DNA of 64,000 bases from CALXVA01 sp944393025 (GTDB lineage: Bacteria; Bacillota; Clostridia; TANB77; CAG-508). This document shows positions 7,610-15,077 of the stretch, piece after piece. Made by a program: the position numbers and the translations under genes. The stretch covers positions 1-64,000 of the forward strand of contig OZ007016.1 in assembly GCA_963931445.1 (NCBI GenBank), given 5' to 3'. Every line of letters starts with the position of its first letter. The first letter of the stretch is position 1. The notes beneath the pieces are model-generated. The model was not told the origin of the DNA and searched no databases. It was given only the letters and a program-made list of their open reading frames with translations.

Positions 7610-7634
7610 CTATAAATTTTGTTGAAATTTATAG
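7610..7634. terminator. Hairpin after the integrase
   Basis: CTATAAATTT (7610-7619) pairs with AAATTTATAG (7625-7634) over a 5-nt loop, 44 bp past the integrase stop. It is AT-only, so it could be a weak terminator or integrase arm-site structure. Further inverted arms (TTTTAGTGATT / AATCACTAAAA) follow at about 7695-7745. Confidence 0.4.
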
Positions 7635-7774
7635 TATTACAAAGGTCTAGTTTGAGGAGTTCATCCCCAATTTCTCCCCAAATTGACATAAGAAGCCAAT
7701 TTTTAGTGATTATAGCAACCTTTAATCAAAACAAAAAAATCACTAAAACCATTATGGTTCTAATGATTTAGAAT

Positions 7775-7819
7775 TGGTTGCGGGGGTAAGACTCGAACTT
7801 ACGACCTTCGGGTTATGAG
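7775..7819 (-). other. tRNA-Met(CAT) 3' fragment, probable attachment site
   Basis: On the minus strand this reads CTCATAA anticodon loop (CAT complement at 7815-7817), an AGGTC variable loop, T stem GTAAG/CTTAC around TTCGAGT, then CCCCCGCA-ACCA. The 5' half of the tRNA is absent: upstream sequence does not supply an anticodon stem, D arm or acceptor. Integrases of this class often target tRNA 3' ends and leave such a copy at one boundary. It therefore probably marks the right end of element A. Confidence 0.7.
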
Positions 7820-8053
7820 TAAAGCTCGCAAAGTATTGGTAAATCTGGTTTTGAACTGTATTCATTGGTATATTTGGTGTGCCCAATTTTTTAGCTTTGT
7901 AAATTTATGTGATTTTGGTTCATTTTTGGTCAGTTGTGTGCCCATTTTGAGCCCAATTTACTTAGACTGTTAAAACTTGTTTTCTACAGTCTAAGTATGC
8001 AAAATTTTTGAAGGAAATTTTGTAATTCATTTAGATTTATGGAGGTTTTGATT
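7820..8053. other. Non-coding stretch with an 11-bp hairpin
   Basis: No gene is visible. ACTTAGACTGT (7960-7970) is the exact complement of ACAGTCTAAGT (7986-7996), a hairpin ~57 bp before the next start. The string GTGTGCCCA with AT-rich neighbours occurs twice (about 7878 and 7936), as in integrase-attachment remnants. Confidence 0.4.
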
Positions 8054-8377
8054 ATGAATAGAAAATGTTTTTGTTGTTTTAATAATATGAATACAAATAA
8101 TGAAGATAATGAATTATTAAAAGATTGGATAGAGTTTAGATTTGAGAAATTAGAAAGTAATTTAACTGACGAAGATAAAAAACATGCTCTTTATTATGAT
8201 ACTTTTTGTGAAAAGATTCTTGATGTTATTTCAGATAAGGACTCTGATTATGTATCTGATATTCTTGATGATTTTAGAGAAGAATTATTAACTCATTGTG
8301 TTTATTGGAATGAGAAGTATTATAAGACTGGAATTAATGATGTTATTAAATTTATTACTAATGGTTTAAATTCATAG
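8054..8377 (+). CDS. Small acidic protein of unknown function
   Basis: A 107-residue soluble, acidic, helical protein (DWIEFRFEKLESNL ... SDYVSDILDDFREELL). The Cys-rich start MNRKCFCCF could bind metal. GGAGG precedes the ATG at 8054 by eight bases; an in-frame ATG at 8039 lies before that site and is rejected. No family is recognised. It stands alone between the tRNA fragment and the SWIM gene, and is followed by a terminator-like hairpin. Confidence 0.55.
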   Translation: MNRKCFCCFNNMNTNNEDNELLKDWIEFRFEKLESNLTDEDKKHALYYDTFCEKILDVISDKDSDYVSDILDDFREELLTHCVYWNEKYYKTGINDVIKFITNGLNS

Positions 8378-8383
8378 CATATA

Positions 8384-8436
8384 AAATAAAGTGGGCAATT
8401 TGAAATTTTTAATTTTTCATTTTACTCACTTTATTT
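8384..8436 (+). terminator. Terminator-like inverted repeat after the 8054 gene
   Basis: AAATAAAGTG (8384-8393) is complementary to CACTTTATTT (8427-8436). It starts 7 bp after the stop and can also serve the convergent gene ending at 8510. Confidence 0.5.
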
Positions 8437-8441
8437 ATACA

Positions 8442-8485
8442 CTCTGCAGTGTTCTCTGTAGAGCTCTGCAGAAAATTCTGCAGAG
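8442..8485. repeat. Two adjacent 22-bp palindromes
   Basis: 8464-8485 is CTCTGCAGAA-AA-TTCTGCAGAG, a nearly perfect palindrome. It directly abuts 8442-8463, CTCTGCAG...CTGTAGAG, a second copy with altered centre. Together they form a GC-richer patch between two convergent genes. Confidence 0.6.
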
Positions 8486-8509
8486 AATATATATTTTAGT
8501 CATATTGAT

Positions 8510-10105
8510 TTATTTTATGACTTTATTTATCTCATCAAATAAGGCTATTCTTTTATAATATTCTGAATTTCTAAGTTCATTAACTAATTCATTTACAAAT
8601 TTTTTTCCATCATTAAGCCTAGATATTGCTTCAACATAAGTAGCTGCCTTTTTATAATTACTTCTACTCTTTTCAATCGCTACTACTTCGTAAAAACGAT
8701 TTTTTAAATATTTTAATAATTTATCATTATACTTATCTTTTAGATTTTCAATATTTGCCATAAGTCTATATTCATTTTCTTGTTTAAATAATAATTTAAA
8801 TAATTTTTCTTTATCATCCAAGAATAAATAAATTTTTTCTAATGTTATTATATCTTTTACATTCTGAAGCATTTTATTTATATAATAATCAAATTCAGAT
8901 GTACTTTTTAGGGTTATTAAGTTACTAATATCTTTACTATATAAGAAATCATAATAAAGATATTTGTTATATATTTCATCATCCAATAATTCCAAATAAA
9001 AATTATAATATATTTTTGCTATATATTCTTTATTTATATATTTTTCATTTTCTATCACTTTATCAAATTCTTTATACAATTTATTAACATCTTTTGTATT
9101 TTCTATAATATAATTAACATATTCTGTATATTTACAATTTTTTACGAGTAACTTTGCTACTTCTTCTACATTTAAATCGCTTAATAAATAAATTGTAATT
9201 AACACATTAGATTTAGGAACTGTATTTCTTATACTATAATGTTTTAAAGTATCAAAAAATGAGTCTAATTTTTTAATATATGCTTCAATATCCTTTTTAG
9301 AATTATGATTTTTATAAAATGTAGCAAACCATTTATAATCGTTATATGTTGCAATTTCTGGATTCAAAAATATTTTATCTATTTTTACTTTCATACCATT
9401 ATCATTAATATATGCATTTGATATTTTTTCTTTTTCATTTTTTGTTAGAAGATTTATTGAATAATCTTTATAATTATAGTCGTAATCATGTGATAATTTA
9501 TAAAAATTTCTATTAAGTTTATCCAAAATAGCAAGAATATTATTTTTATCGGAAGAATATTTTTTAAATTCTTTCTTTAAATAATTATTAAATGTATATT
9601 CTTCATTTTTCTCTAGTTCTTCTATTAAAATATTTTTTAATTCTTTTTCTGAAAGATTATTTACAAAATTTGATAAAAGCTCATCAAAAAAAATTGGCTT
9701 TATGAAATCACTTTTATATCTATTATAATCCCCATATCTATCATATTCATCATAGTAATCATCATAATAATCCTCTTCATAGTCCTCTTCATAGTCCTCA
9801 TACTCATCTTCATAGTCATTTTCTGACCAATCTTCATAATCTTTTAAATCTTCTGGCGAAACAGCAAAAAACAAAGCCACCATATGCTTACATATGGTAT
9901 TGCCATTAGCAAATGGACAATCACAAGATGAACTTTTAGGATGTTTCGTATTTATCATTACATGATATGGTTCTTTATTTGTTCCTTGAACCTCTCCTTC
10001 ATATTCAAAATCAGATAATTGCATATAAGAGATTACATTCCCATTTTTATAATAATCATATCCCCTATAAACAGATTTACTACTTGCACTATTTAAAATA
10101 CTCAT
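8510..10105 (-). CDS. SWIM zinc-finger protein with acidic D/E/Y tract
   Basis: A 531-residue protein. The N-terminal SWIM finger follows the CxC...CxH pattern with C61, C63, C72 and H74 (SCDCPFANGNTICKHMVAL). SWIM domains bind nucleic acid or protein. Immediately after it lies a low-complexity tract of Asp, Glu and Tyr (about residues 88-128), encoded by 12-bp imperfect tandem repeats. The remaining ~390 residues are helical, with repeated aromatic and Lys-rich segments and no catalytic motif that I recognise. The ATG at 10105 has an AAGGAG site. It sits alone, upstream-adjacent to the RloAB pair in a defence island, so a role in phage response is possible but unproven. Confidence 0.7.
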   Translation of the reverse strand: MSILNSASSKSVYRGYDYYKNGNVISYMQLSDFEYEGEVQGTNKEPYHVMINTKHPKSSSCDCPFANGNTICKHMVALFFAVSPEDLKDYEDWSENDYEDEYEDYEEDYEEDYYDDYYDEYDRYGDYNRYKSDFIKPIFFDELLSNFVNNLSEKELKNILIEELEKNEEYTFNNYLKKEFKKYSSDKNNILAILDKLNRNFYKLSHDYDYNYKDYSINLLTKNEKEKISNAYINDNGMKVKIDKIFLNPEIATYNDYKWFATFYKNHNSKKDIEAYIKKLDSFFDTLKHYSIRNTVPKSNVLITIYLLSDLNVEEVAKLLVKNCKYTEYVNYIIENTKDVNKLYKEFDKVIENEKYINKEYIAKIYYNFYLELLDDEIYNKYLYYDFLYSKDISNLITLKSTSEFDYYINKMLQNVKDIITLEKIYLFLDDKEKLFKLLFKQENEYRLMANIENLKDKYNDKLLKYLKNRFYEVVAIEKSRSNYKKAATYVEAISRLNDGKKFVNELVNELRNSEYYKRIALFDEINKVIK

Positions 10106-10210
10106 TTTCTTCTCCTTTTATTTGTATACATAGATATTATAACATGTTTATTAATTTTTAAAAAGCAAAATAATCCTGTAATTTAAAAAATTACTTTCAT
10201 ACTTTGCTTT

Positions 10211-10846
10211 TCATCTGTACCAATTATTTCTTTTTATTAATTCTTCTACAACTTTATATGCTGCTGTATAAGGATTGCAATTTTCATTATCTAAGGCTTG
10301 TCCTAAATCTAAATGATGCTTTTCAACCTTTTTAGCATTTTTTATAGCAACATCTGTTTTTTCTTTTAAAACAGGATAAGTATTCATACTTTTTGTATAT
10401 ACCTTTATTTTATCTTTTATATCATTTTGAACTTCTTCACTTGAAATATATGTCTTTGTTGTATATCCAAAATGTAATCTATACCAATATTCAAATGTTG
10501 GAGTTGAAGTTATAAATTGGGCTCCATTATCTATAGCTAACTTCTTAGCTTTATCAATCTGACTTTGTTTATCTTGATTTACATCTGTATCTAAAACCAC
10601 ATAATACTTATCATCATCTTCTCTTCCAATTTCTTTGTCTATAAAATTTAATAAATCACTGACAATTCCAACTGGATCTGTGCTATTTCCAGTAGAAAAT
10701 TTTATAATACATTTTCTACTATTAAAATTTTTAAAATAAATCTCTTCTGTTTTATTATTTCCTTCACAACCTATTACAATAATAGGTCTTCTTTTTCTAT
10801 TTTGCCTGTTTCTTCCTCTTTGCTTAAAACTTTCTAATCTTCCCAT
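10211..10846 (-). CDS. rloB: RloB-family TOPRIM-like nuclease (AbiL-type partner)
   Basis: A 211-residue RloB-family protein. A basic N-terminus (KQRGRNRQNRKRRP) leads into a TOPRIM-like core: acidic residue in IIVIGCEGNNKTEEIYF (about 22-38), a second acidic strand YYVVLDTDVNQD (about 82-93), and the family signature TPTFEYWYRLHFG. The start overlaps the upstream ATPase gene by 13 bp, implying translational coupling. RloA/RloB and AbiLi/AbiLii pairs act together as abortive-infection systems; the nuclease substrate is not known from this sequence. The C-terminus ends IKRNNWYR, typical for the family. Confidence 0.8.
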   Translation of the reverse strand: MGRLESFKQRGRNRQNRKRRPIIVIGCEGNNKTEEIYFKNFNSRKCIIKFSTGNSTDPVGIVSDLLNFIDKEIGREDDDKYYVVLDTDVNQDKQSQIDKAKKLAIDNGAQFITSTPTFEYWYRLHFGYTTKTYISSEEVQNDIKDKIKVYTKSMNTYPVLKEKTDVAIKNAKKVEKHHLDLGQALDNENCNPYTAAYKVVEELIKRNNWYR

Positions 10847-12117
10847 AAGCTATCACCTGTAGCCACAAAAGGAATCGCTCCATATCTACCATTTAAATAT
10901 CCTTTTTGGATATTCTCATTTTTTCTAACTGAGAAGTCATCAAGAGGATATAAATCAGTAGCCCATTTCTTTGGATCTTTTTCTGCAAACCATATCTGGT
11001 CTCTTCTAAATATATCTAAAGATAATAAATTTGTATCATGTGTATTAAATATCAACTGTGCATTTCCTTTATTAATTTGTGGGTTATGAAAGAATTTAAT
11101 AATCATTTCTACTAAATTAGGATGCAAACTTCTTTCAATTTCATCTATTACTAATATTTTTCCATTCTCAAAAACATCTTTTAATATTGGTGCAAATGAA
11201 AATAGAATTTGTGTTCCTGAAGACTCATTATTAAAGTTTAATTCATAGTTTTTCATATTTCCTTCATCATTAGTAACTTCATGTGTCATTCTTATTTTTA
11301 CATTCCTTTGTTTTTGTGGCAATATTTGTGAAGGAATATTAAAGTTTTTTAACAGTATCATCATATTGCTATCTACATCACGTTCTTCGATTTCTACACT
11401 AAAGTCTTTTATTACAATGTCTGCTTCATTTAATAATTTTAATGCAAATTTTTTTAGTTCTTCCCCTCCATCTTTGTTGTTATATGACTCTACAACAAAA
11501 TCGTTTAATAACATTCCACCAGTATATGTGTCTATATTTTTTGCAAACCACAAATATGGTTCTTTTGTCTTATCATAATTCCATGTTGTTGCCGTAGCTA
11601 AAAATAATTTATTTTCGATATTTTGAGTTTTAATCGTATTTAATTTTCCTTCATCTGCTTGTAGAAATTTATATTCATTTACATTTGTTCTTTCAAATAT
11701 TCTTGTTGGTTTTGCTGTAAAATATTGATATAAATATTCTTCATATACTCTTTGTTTATCTGCTATAAAACCATATATATATTTTATTTCTTTTATATAA
11801 AAAACAAACTCAAATTCGCAGGGTTCTAATTTAGTTTTTTCGTCAAAAGCAAATGGTTCCATTTCTATTAACTTTTCTCCAACCTGCCTATTATTTGATT
11901 TTCTTATCATTAATATTGCTGCTGTAAAGGCATTCATTAAATTTGTTTTTCCTGATGCATTTGCTCCATATATTGCTGTGCTTTTTAAAATTCTTTCATT
12001 TATATTTGGTGTACTTATAATGTTTTCTTCATTTTCTGTTCCTGTTGCTGCTTCCATACTGAAAGTTACTTTATCCTTAAATGATTTGAAATTTTTAACA
12101 CTAAATTCAACTAGCAT
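10834..12117 (-). CDS. rloA: AAA/ABC-type ATPase, RloA-like (AbiL-type partner)
   Basis: A 427-residue AAA_21/AAA_15 family ATPase. It has the N-terminal strand FSVKNFKSF, Walker A GANASGKT (51-58), Walker B KILVIDEIERSLHP with catalytic Glu, and the FNTHDTNLL switch segment. The layout fits RloA/AbiLi-type ATPases that sense infection and control an effector nuclease, here RloB downstream with a 13-bp overlap. GAGGTGA lies close to the ATG at 12117; the frame also allows a GTG at 12126. A 480-bp gap separates it from the next operon, so it probably has its own promoter near 12130-12180. Confidence 0.85.
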   Translation of the reverse strand: MLVEFSVKNFKSFKDKVTFSMEAATGTENEENIISTPNINERILKSTAIYGANASGKTNLMNAFTAAILMIRKSNNRQVGEKLIEMEPFAFDEKTKLEPCEFEFVFYIKEIKYIYGFIADKQRVYEEYLYQYFTAKPTRIFERTNVNEYKFLQADEGKLNTIKTQNIENKLFLATATTWNYDKTKEPYLWFAKNIDTYTGGMLLNDFVVESYNNKDGGEELKKFALKLLNEADIVIKDFSVEIEERDVDSNMMILLKNFNIPSQILPQKQRNVKIRMTHEVTNDEGNMKNYELNFNNESSGTQILFSFAPILKDVFENGKILVIDEIERSLHPNLVEMIIKFFHNPQINKGNAQLIFNTHDTNLLSLDIFRRDQIWFAEKDPKKWATDLYPLDDFSVRKNENIQKGYLNGRYGAIPFVATGDSLWED

Positions 12118-12305
12118 CACTTTCACCTCTCTTTATATATTATATGCTATTTTTATAAAAAAGTAAACTAATTTCAATAATATTTTTTCTATTTATGCAT
12201 TTTTTATTCATTTTTTTATTAAATATTATTCATTTGTGCTAGAATTTTTGAGTATCTATTTTTTATAAAATATCAATTTATAAAACTATTTTAATTTTAA
12301 GTCAT
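12118..12305. other. AT-rich gene-free stretch upstream of the RloA gene
   Basis: No open frame of note is present. The part nearest 12118 is the presumed promoter and leader of the RloA/RloB operon. TATAAT-like strings are abundant because the DNA is very AT-rich, so no single promoter is called. Confidence 0.3.
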
Positions 12306-12338
12306 AAAAAATATCGCTTAAAAGCGACATTTTTTATT
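12306..12338 (-). terminator. Bidirectional terminator
   Basis: TCGCTT (12314-12319) pairs with AAGCGA (12322-12327), flanked by A-rich and T-rich runs on both sides. It likely ends minus-strand transcripts coming from the DUF3800/R-M side before the RloAB operon. Confidence 0.65.
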
Positions 12339-12517
12339 TAAAATTCAAACTTTCATATTTTGACTTTTAATTTTTGTGCATTTTTCAATTTTTACAAAAA
12401 TAAAAATTAAAAATTTCTAATATATATTATTAGTATAAAAAACTATCATTGTTAACAAAAAGCTTGCTATTTATGGTATATATCAATGTTTTTTTGCATA
12501 AAATACTATTAGAATTG

Positions 12518-12547
12518 TTGACAATTCTTGTTACTATATAGTATAAT
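12518..12547 (+). promoter_or_regulatory. Strong sigma-A type promoter for a small RNA
   Basis: TTGACA (12518-12523) and TATAAT (12542-12547) are separated by 18 bp. Both hexamers are perfect. No coding region follows on the plus strand, so the transcript is likely a small RNA ending near 12622. Confidence 0.7.
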
Positions 12548-12553
12548 AATTAC

Positions 12554-12622
12554 AACTCAACTACCAAGATGTAGTAGGAGATCCTGGAAACGTCATTGAT
12601 ATTCTTAAGTCAATGGCGTTTT
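12554..12622 (+). ncRNA. Small RNA convergent with the DUF3800 operon
   Basis: From the predicted start (~12554) the transcript is ~70 nt. It contains hairpin ACTAC/GTAGT around CAAGAT, an AGGA/TCCT element, and a 9-bp terminator stem CGTCATTGA/TCAATGGCG followed by TTTT. The 3' stem overlaps, in antisense, the last codons of the gene ending at 12605. Families of structured RNAs next to DUF3800 genes have been described by comparative genomics; membership here is inferred from position and was not tested. Confidence 0.6.
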
Positions 12623-13135
12623 CTGCATTTTATATTTTTCATATTTCTTTATATATTTTTCCATTGCATTATCATACTCAATATAATATCCCGTTATTAG
12701 TAAATTATAATTCTGTCTTTTTTCTATTATGACCAAAAATTTTACGTCCTTGAATAAAAAATATGCTCTAACATTCTTTTTATAATATTCTTCAAAATAT
12801 AAAATTTTTTCACAGTTTTTACAACTCTCATTACATTTATAATTTTCAATGATTGCTCTATTCCACCCTATTCTTTCAGCTCTTCTTGGATCTGGTATTC
12901 TATCATTTGGATCATTAGATTTATGAAATTCATCTTTATGCGTTAAATGTATAAATGTATGTTCATATTTTCCATCCATAGGTGCTTTTCTAAAATTTAC
13001 TCCTTTACCTTCAAATATTGGCTTACTATCTATAAAGTCTTTTTTAAATATAGAGTATAAAATGTCTAAATATTCATTCCAATTATTATAATCTTCGCAT
13101 TCCACTATTTTAGGTAGCCATTTGCAGTTATCCAA
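12605..13135 (-). CDS. Unknown protein partnered with DUF3800; possible BECR/RelE-fold nuclease
   Basis: A ~176-residue protein. An internal pair CNESCKNC may bind metal. The C-terminal half (FLVIIEKRQNYNLLITGYYIEYD) shows the strand pattern with R and Y residues seen in Barnase-EndoU-ColicinE5-RelE type nucleases, and YEHTFIHLTHKD supplies conserved-looking His residues. This fold assignment is a guess from pattern only. The frame can start at a GTG at 13144. AGGTGAT fits better with the TTG at 13135; either way it overlaps the DUF3800 gene upstream, so the two are translationally coupled. Its 3' end is overlapped by the convergent small RNA. Confidence 0.5.
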   Translation of the reverse strand: MDNCKWLPKIVECEDYNNWNEYLDILYSIFKKDFIDSKPIFEGKGVNFRKAPMDGKYEHTFIHLTHKDEFHKSNDPNDRIPDPRRAERIGWNRAIIENYKCNESCKNCEKILYFEEYYKKNVRAYFLFKDVKFLVIIEKRQNYNLLITGYYIEYDNAMEKYIKKYEKYKMQKTPLT

Positions 13136-13847
13136 TGTTATCACCTGCTTTCAAATTGATGCAGAACAAGTTGAATTTTTTCTCTGATAACATTGTGTTT
13201 TTTGTTAATGAATATCCACTTTTATTGATAATATGCATCATTAGTTCTTTTTTTGCCCAACTAGAATTTTCTTCATCATAAACTTTTCTGTTCCTGTATC
13301 CAATTGCTCCAATAAATAAGTCAGCTAATTGCATTATTATACTTTCTTCCGAATTAATAGATTGTATATTTTTTATTACATTAAATTCATAATCCATTAA
13401 TTTAAAACTTAAGTATTTTTTCACACCTTCTACTTTACTAGCACTCTTTGTATCTTTAATATCTAAATAAATATAATTTTCTTGTTTTGGTTCAACTAAA
13501 TTAATTAATAAATAGTAATACATTTTATAATACCAATCATCATGAGTTTGGTTGAATAATTTATGATTTAATTGTGTTTTATCAATAATTATTGCTCTAA
13601 ATCTTAAATTTTCGTTTTCAAAAAAATAATCTACAAGTTCTTTATAATATGATAACTTTGAAGGCGAAACTTTATTCCATTTTATTTCAGCTCTATTTGG
13701 AACATTATATTTTCTTTTTATATTTAATATATCTCTCTTTATACATTTTCTGCTACTTTTTTCACAGATTATTCCACCTAATACCATATATTTTTGATTG
13801 TCGTGTTCCAAATGACAACTTTCGTCACAATATATATTATACTTCAT
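13128..13847 (-). CDS. DUF3800-domain protein
   Basis: A 239-residue protein with DUF3800 hallmarks. The N-terminal acidic motif YCDES (D8, E9) is followed by a Lys/Trp segment IKWNKVSPSKLSYYKELVDYFF, then a strand FRAIIIDKTQL, and near the end the signature EESIIMQLADLFIGAIGYRNR. The conserved acidic residues suggest an RNase H-like nuclease core. DUF3800 proteins occur as effectors in defence systems, including one retron type, and beside candidate structured RNAs. The ribosome site AAGGAGG is clear. The gene follows the silent hsdS remnants by 60 bp and overlaps the next gene, so it may be the end of the R-M operon or an independent module. Confidence 0.8.
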   Translation of the reverse strand: MKYNIYCDESCHLEHDNQKYMVLGGIICEKSSRKCIKRDILNIKRKYNVPNRAEIKWNKVSPSKLSYYKELVDYFFENENLRFRAIIIDKTQLNHKLFNQTHDDWYYKMYYYLLINLVEPKQENYIYLDIKDTKSASKVEGVKKYLSFKLMDYEFNVIKNIQSINSEESIIMQLADLFIGAIGYRNRKVYDEENSSWAKKELMMHIINKSGYSLTKNTMLSEKKFNLFCINLKAGDNIG

Positions 13848-13886
13848 ATAAAGTTCCTCCTTACTTTTTATATAAATAATTATTAA

Positions 13887-13982
13887 CTAAATCACAATTT
13901 ATCTGACTAAATTTCTATATCATCAACGTTTATTTGTCCATTCATTAAAAGTGGTAATATGAATTCTTTTAATGATTTTAGT
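13887..13982. repeat. 96-bp direct repeat, copy 1 (hsdS 3' end)
   Basis: This segment is identical, as read by eye, to 16127-16222. It covers the last ~22 codons of hsdS (encoding SLKEFILPLLMNGQINVDD), the stop and ~20 bp beyond. The copies lie 2,240 bp apart in direct orientation, flanking the recombinase and silent hsdS. Confidence 0.8.
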
Positions 13983-14500
13983 TTTTGACTTTCAATTTTA
14001 TTTTCTGAAATTATATCAAACATTGGCCTAACCAAAATATTAAATTGGCTTATTTCTTCTTTTTCTGGTATATATATTTTTTCTTGTTTTAATAAATCTT
14101 TTTGCAAATGTTTTAATCCAGAACCATGAAAAAACTTTCTATCTAACTCTCCTCTAATGGTTTTAAAGTATAAATATAAATAATCTGAAAAATCTCCATT
14201 AGTAGTAACACACCATGTATCAGTCGAATACATTGCTTTACCTACATAATATTTAACATCTGCATTTCCACCTGTATTAAAAAACAAATTTCTTCCTTCA
14301 ACTAAATAATCATTCCACTCTAATATTGATTCTCCACTTGTAAAGAATGGATATTTTCCTTTAAGTGTTTTCGCATCACTTACCTTTATTTTTGATTTTT
14401 CATTTTCTTTTATAATGTCTCCTATTGTTCCATTCAGGATTTTTTTAGTAAACCTTTGTAAAAAGATACTATACGCTAATTCCTCTAAATTATTATTTAT
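13907..14500 (-). pseudogene. hsdS: Silent HsdS second half (TRD2), no start codon
   Basis: The frame is open from 14500 to 13907 (197 codons) but begins directly after a TAG with no plausible start. It encodes the central conserved region (NNNLEELAYSIFLQRF), a second target-recognition domain (GTIGDIIKENE ... GESILEWNDYLVEGRN ... HGSGLKHLQK) and the C-terminal repeat SLKEFILPLLMNGQ. The last ~22 residues equal those of the intact hsdS. Removing 40 bp between two 19-bp repeats (14484 and 14524) would fuse it in frame to the TRD1 gene upstream and give a 374-residue HsdS. It is therefore a stored specificity half or an OFF-state gene. Confidence 0.8.
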
Positions 14501-14542
14501 CTAATCTTTATGCAACTTTATAATCTAAATTATTATTTATCT
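14484..14542. repeat. 19-bp repeat duplicated 40 bp apart in silent hsdS
   Basis: TCTAAATTATTATTTATCT occurs at 14484-14502 and 14524-14542, and once in intact hsdS at 16865-16883. The first copy and the intact-gene copy share seven further bases (TAATTCC), 26 bp in all. Each copy encodes the INNNLEEL central helix of HsdS, a natural crossover point for swapping recognition domains. Confidence 0.8.
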
Positions 14543-15071
14543 TAGAATTATTTTTAATTTTCTCATTTATTAAATCTAAAAATTTGGAAATTTTCCTTTG
14601 AATTTTCAACTCTGGTATCCAAGCTATGCAATCCATAATTTTCTCTGGAGAAGTGTGTCTGATTTTTGTCTGTTGTGATGATACATCTAATTGTTTTTTT
14701 ATTATAGAAGATGATATGAGATAATATGCGAATCTTGAATCCAACTCTTTCGGATTTGGAATAACAAGACCTATATCTCCACTTTGAATATATTTATTGT
14801 CTTCTGGTATTATTGCTGTTTCTCCTAATAATCCAGATACTTGTTCTGTTAATGGTGTAATAATATCTCCTTTTTTTAAGATAAACTGTGGTTTAACTTC
14901 TCCAGTAAAGTAAATGTCTGATTTGGCTGTATTTTCTTTAAACCCTCCTCCAGGATAATCAAAATTTCCTAAAGTTAATCTTATTTTATCTCCTGTGTCT
15001 GAATAATACTTTCCTGATAAGCTTGTACCTCTTTTAACTTCTAATATTTCTTTTAATTTAACTTCCTTCAT
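14508..15071 (-). CDS. hsdS: HsdS N-terminal half (TRD1 only), truncated
   Basis: A 187-residue single target-recognition domain (VKRGTSLSGKYYS ... ILKKGDIITPLTEQVSG ... SSQQTKIRHTSPEKIMD) followed by the first conserved helix. It stops early (INNNLDYKVA) at the duplicated 19-bp repeat. A full HsdS has two TRDs, so this is half of one. Its start lies 6 bp past the recombinase stop, so it may be translated, and half-size HsdS proteins can sometimes dimerise. More likely it is an OFF state of a two-TRD gene. Confidence 0.8.
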   Translation of the reverse strand: MKEVKLKEILEVKRGTSLSGKYYSDTGDKIRLTLGNFDYPGGGFKENTAKSDIYFTGEVKPQFILKKGDIITPLTEQVSGLLGETAIIPEDNKYIQSGDIGLVIPNPKELDSRFAYYLISSSIIKKQLDVSSQQTKIRHTSPEKIMDCIAWIPELKIQRKISKFLDLINEKIKNNSKINNNLDYKVA

Positions 15072-15077
15072 ATCTAT

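Noticed and set aside
7775..7819. Functional tRNA-Met gene
   Set aside because: The D arm, 5' acceptor strand and 5' anticodon stem are absent; only the 3' part is present.
8442..8485. CRISPR-like repeat
   Set aside because: Only two adjacent palindromes without spacers and no cas genes nearby.
9715..9850. CRISPR or minisatellite array
   Set aside because: The 12-bp units are in frame within a coding region and encode an acidic tract.
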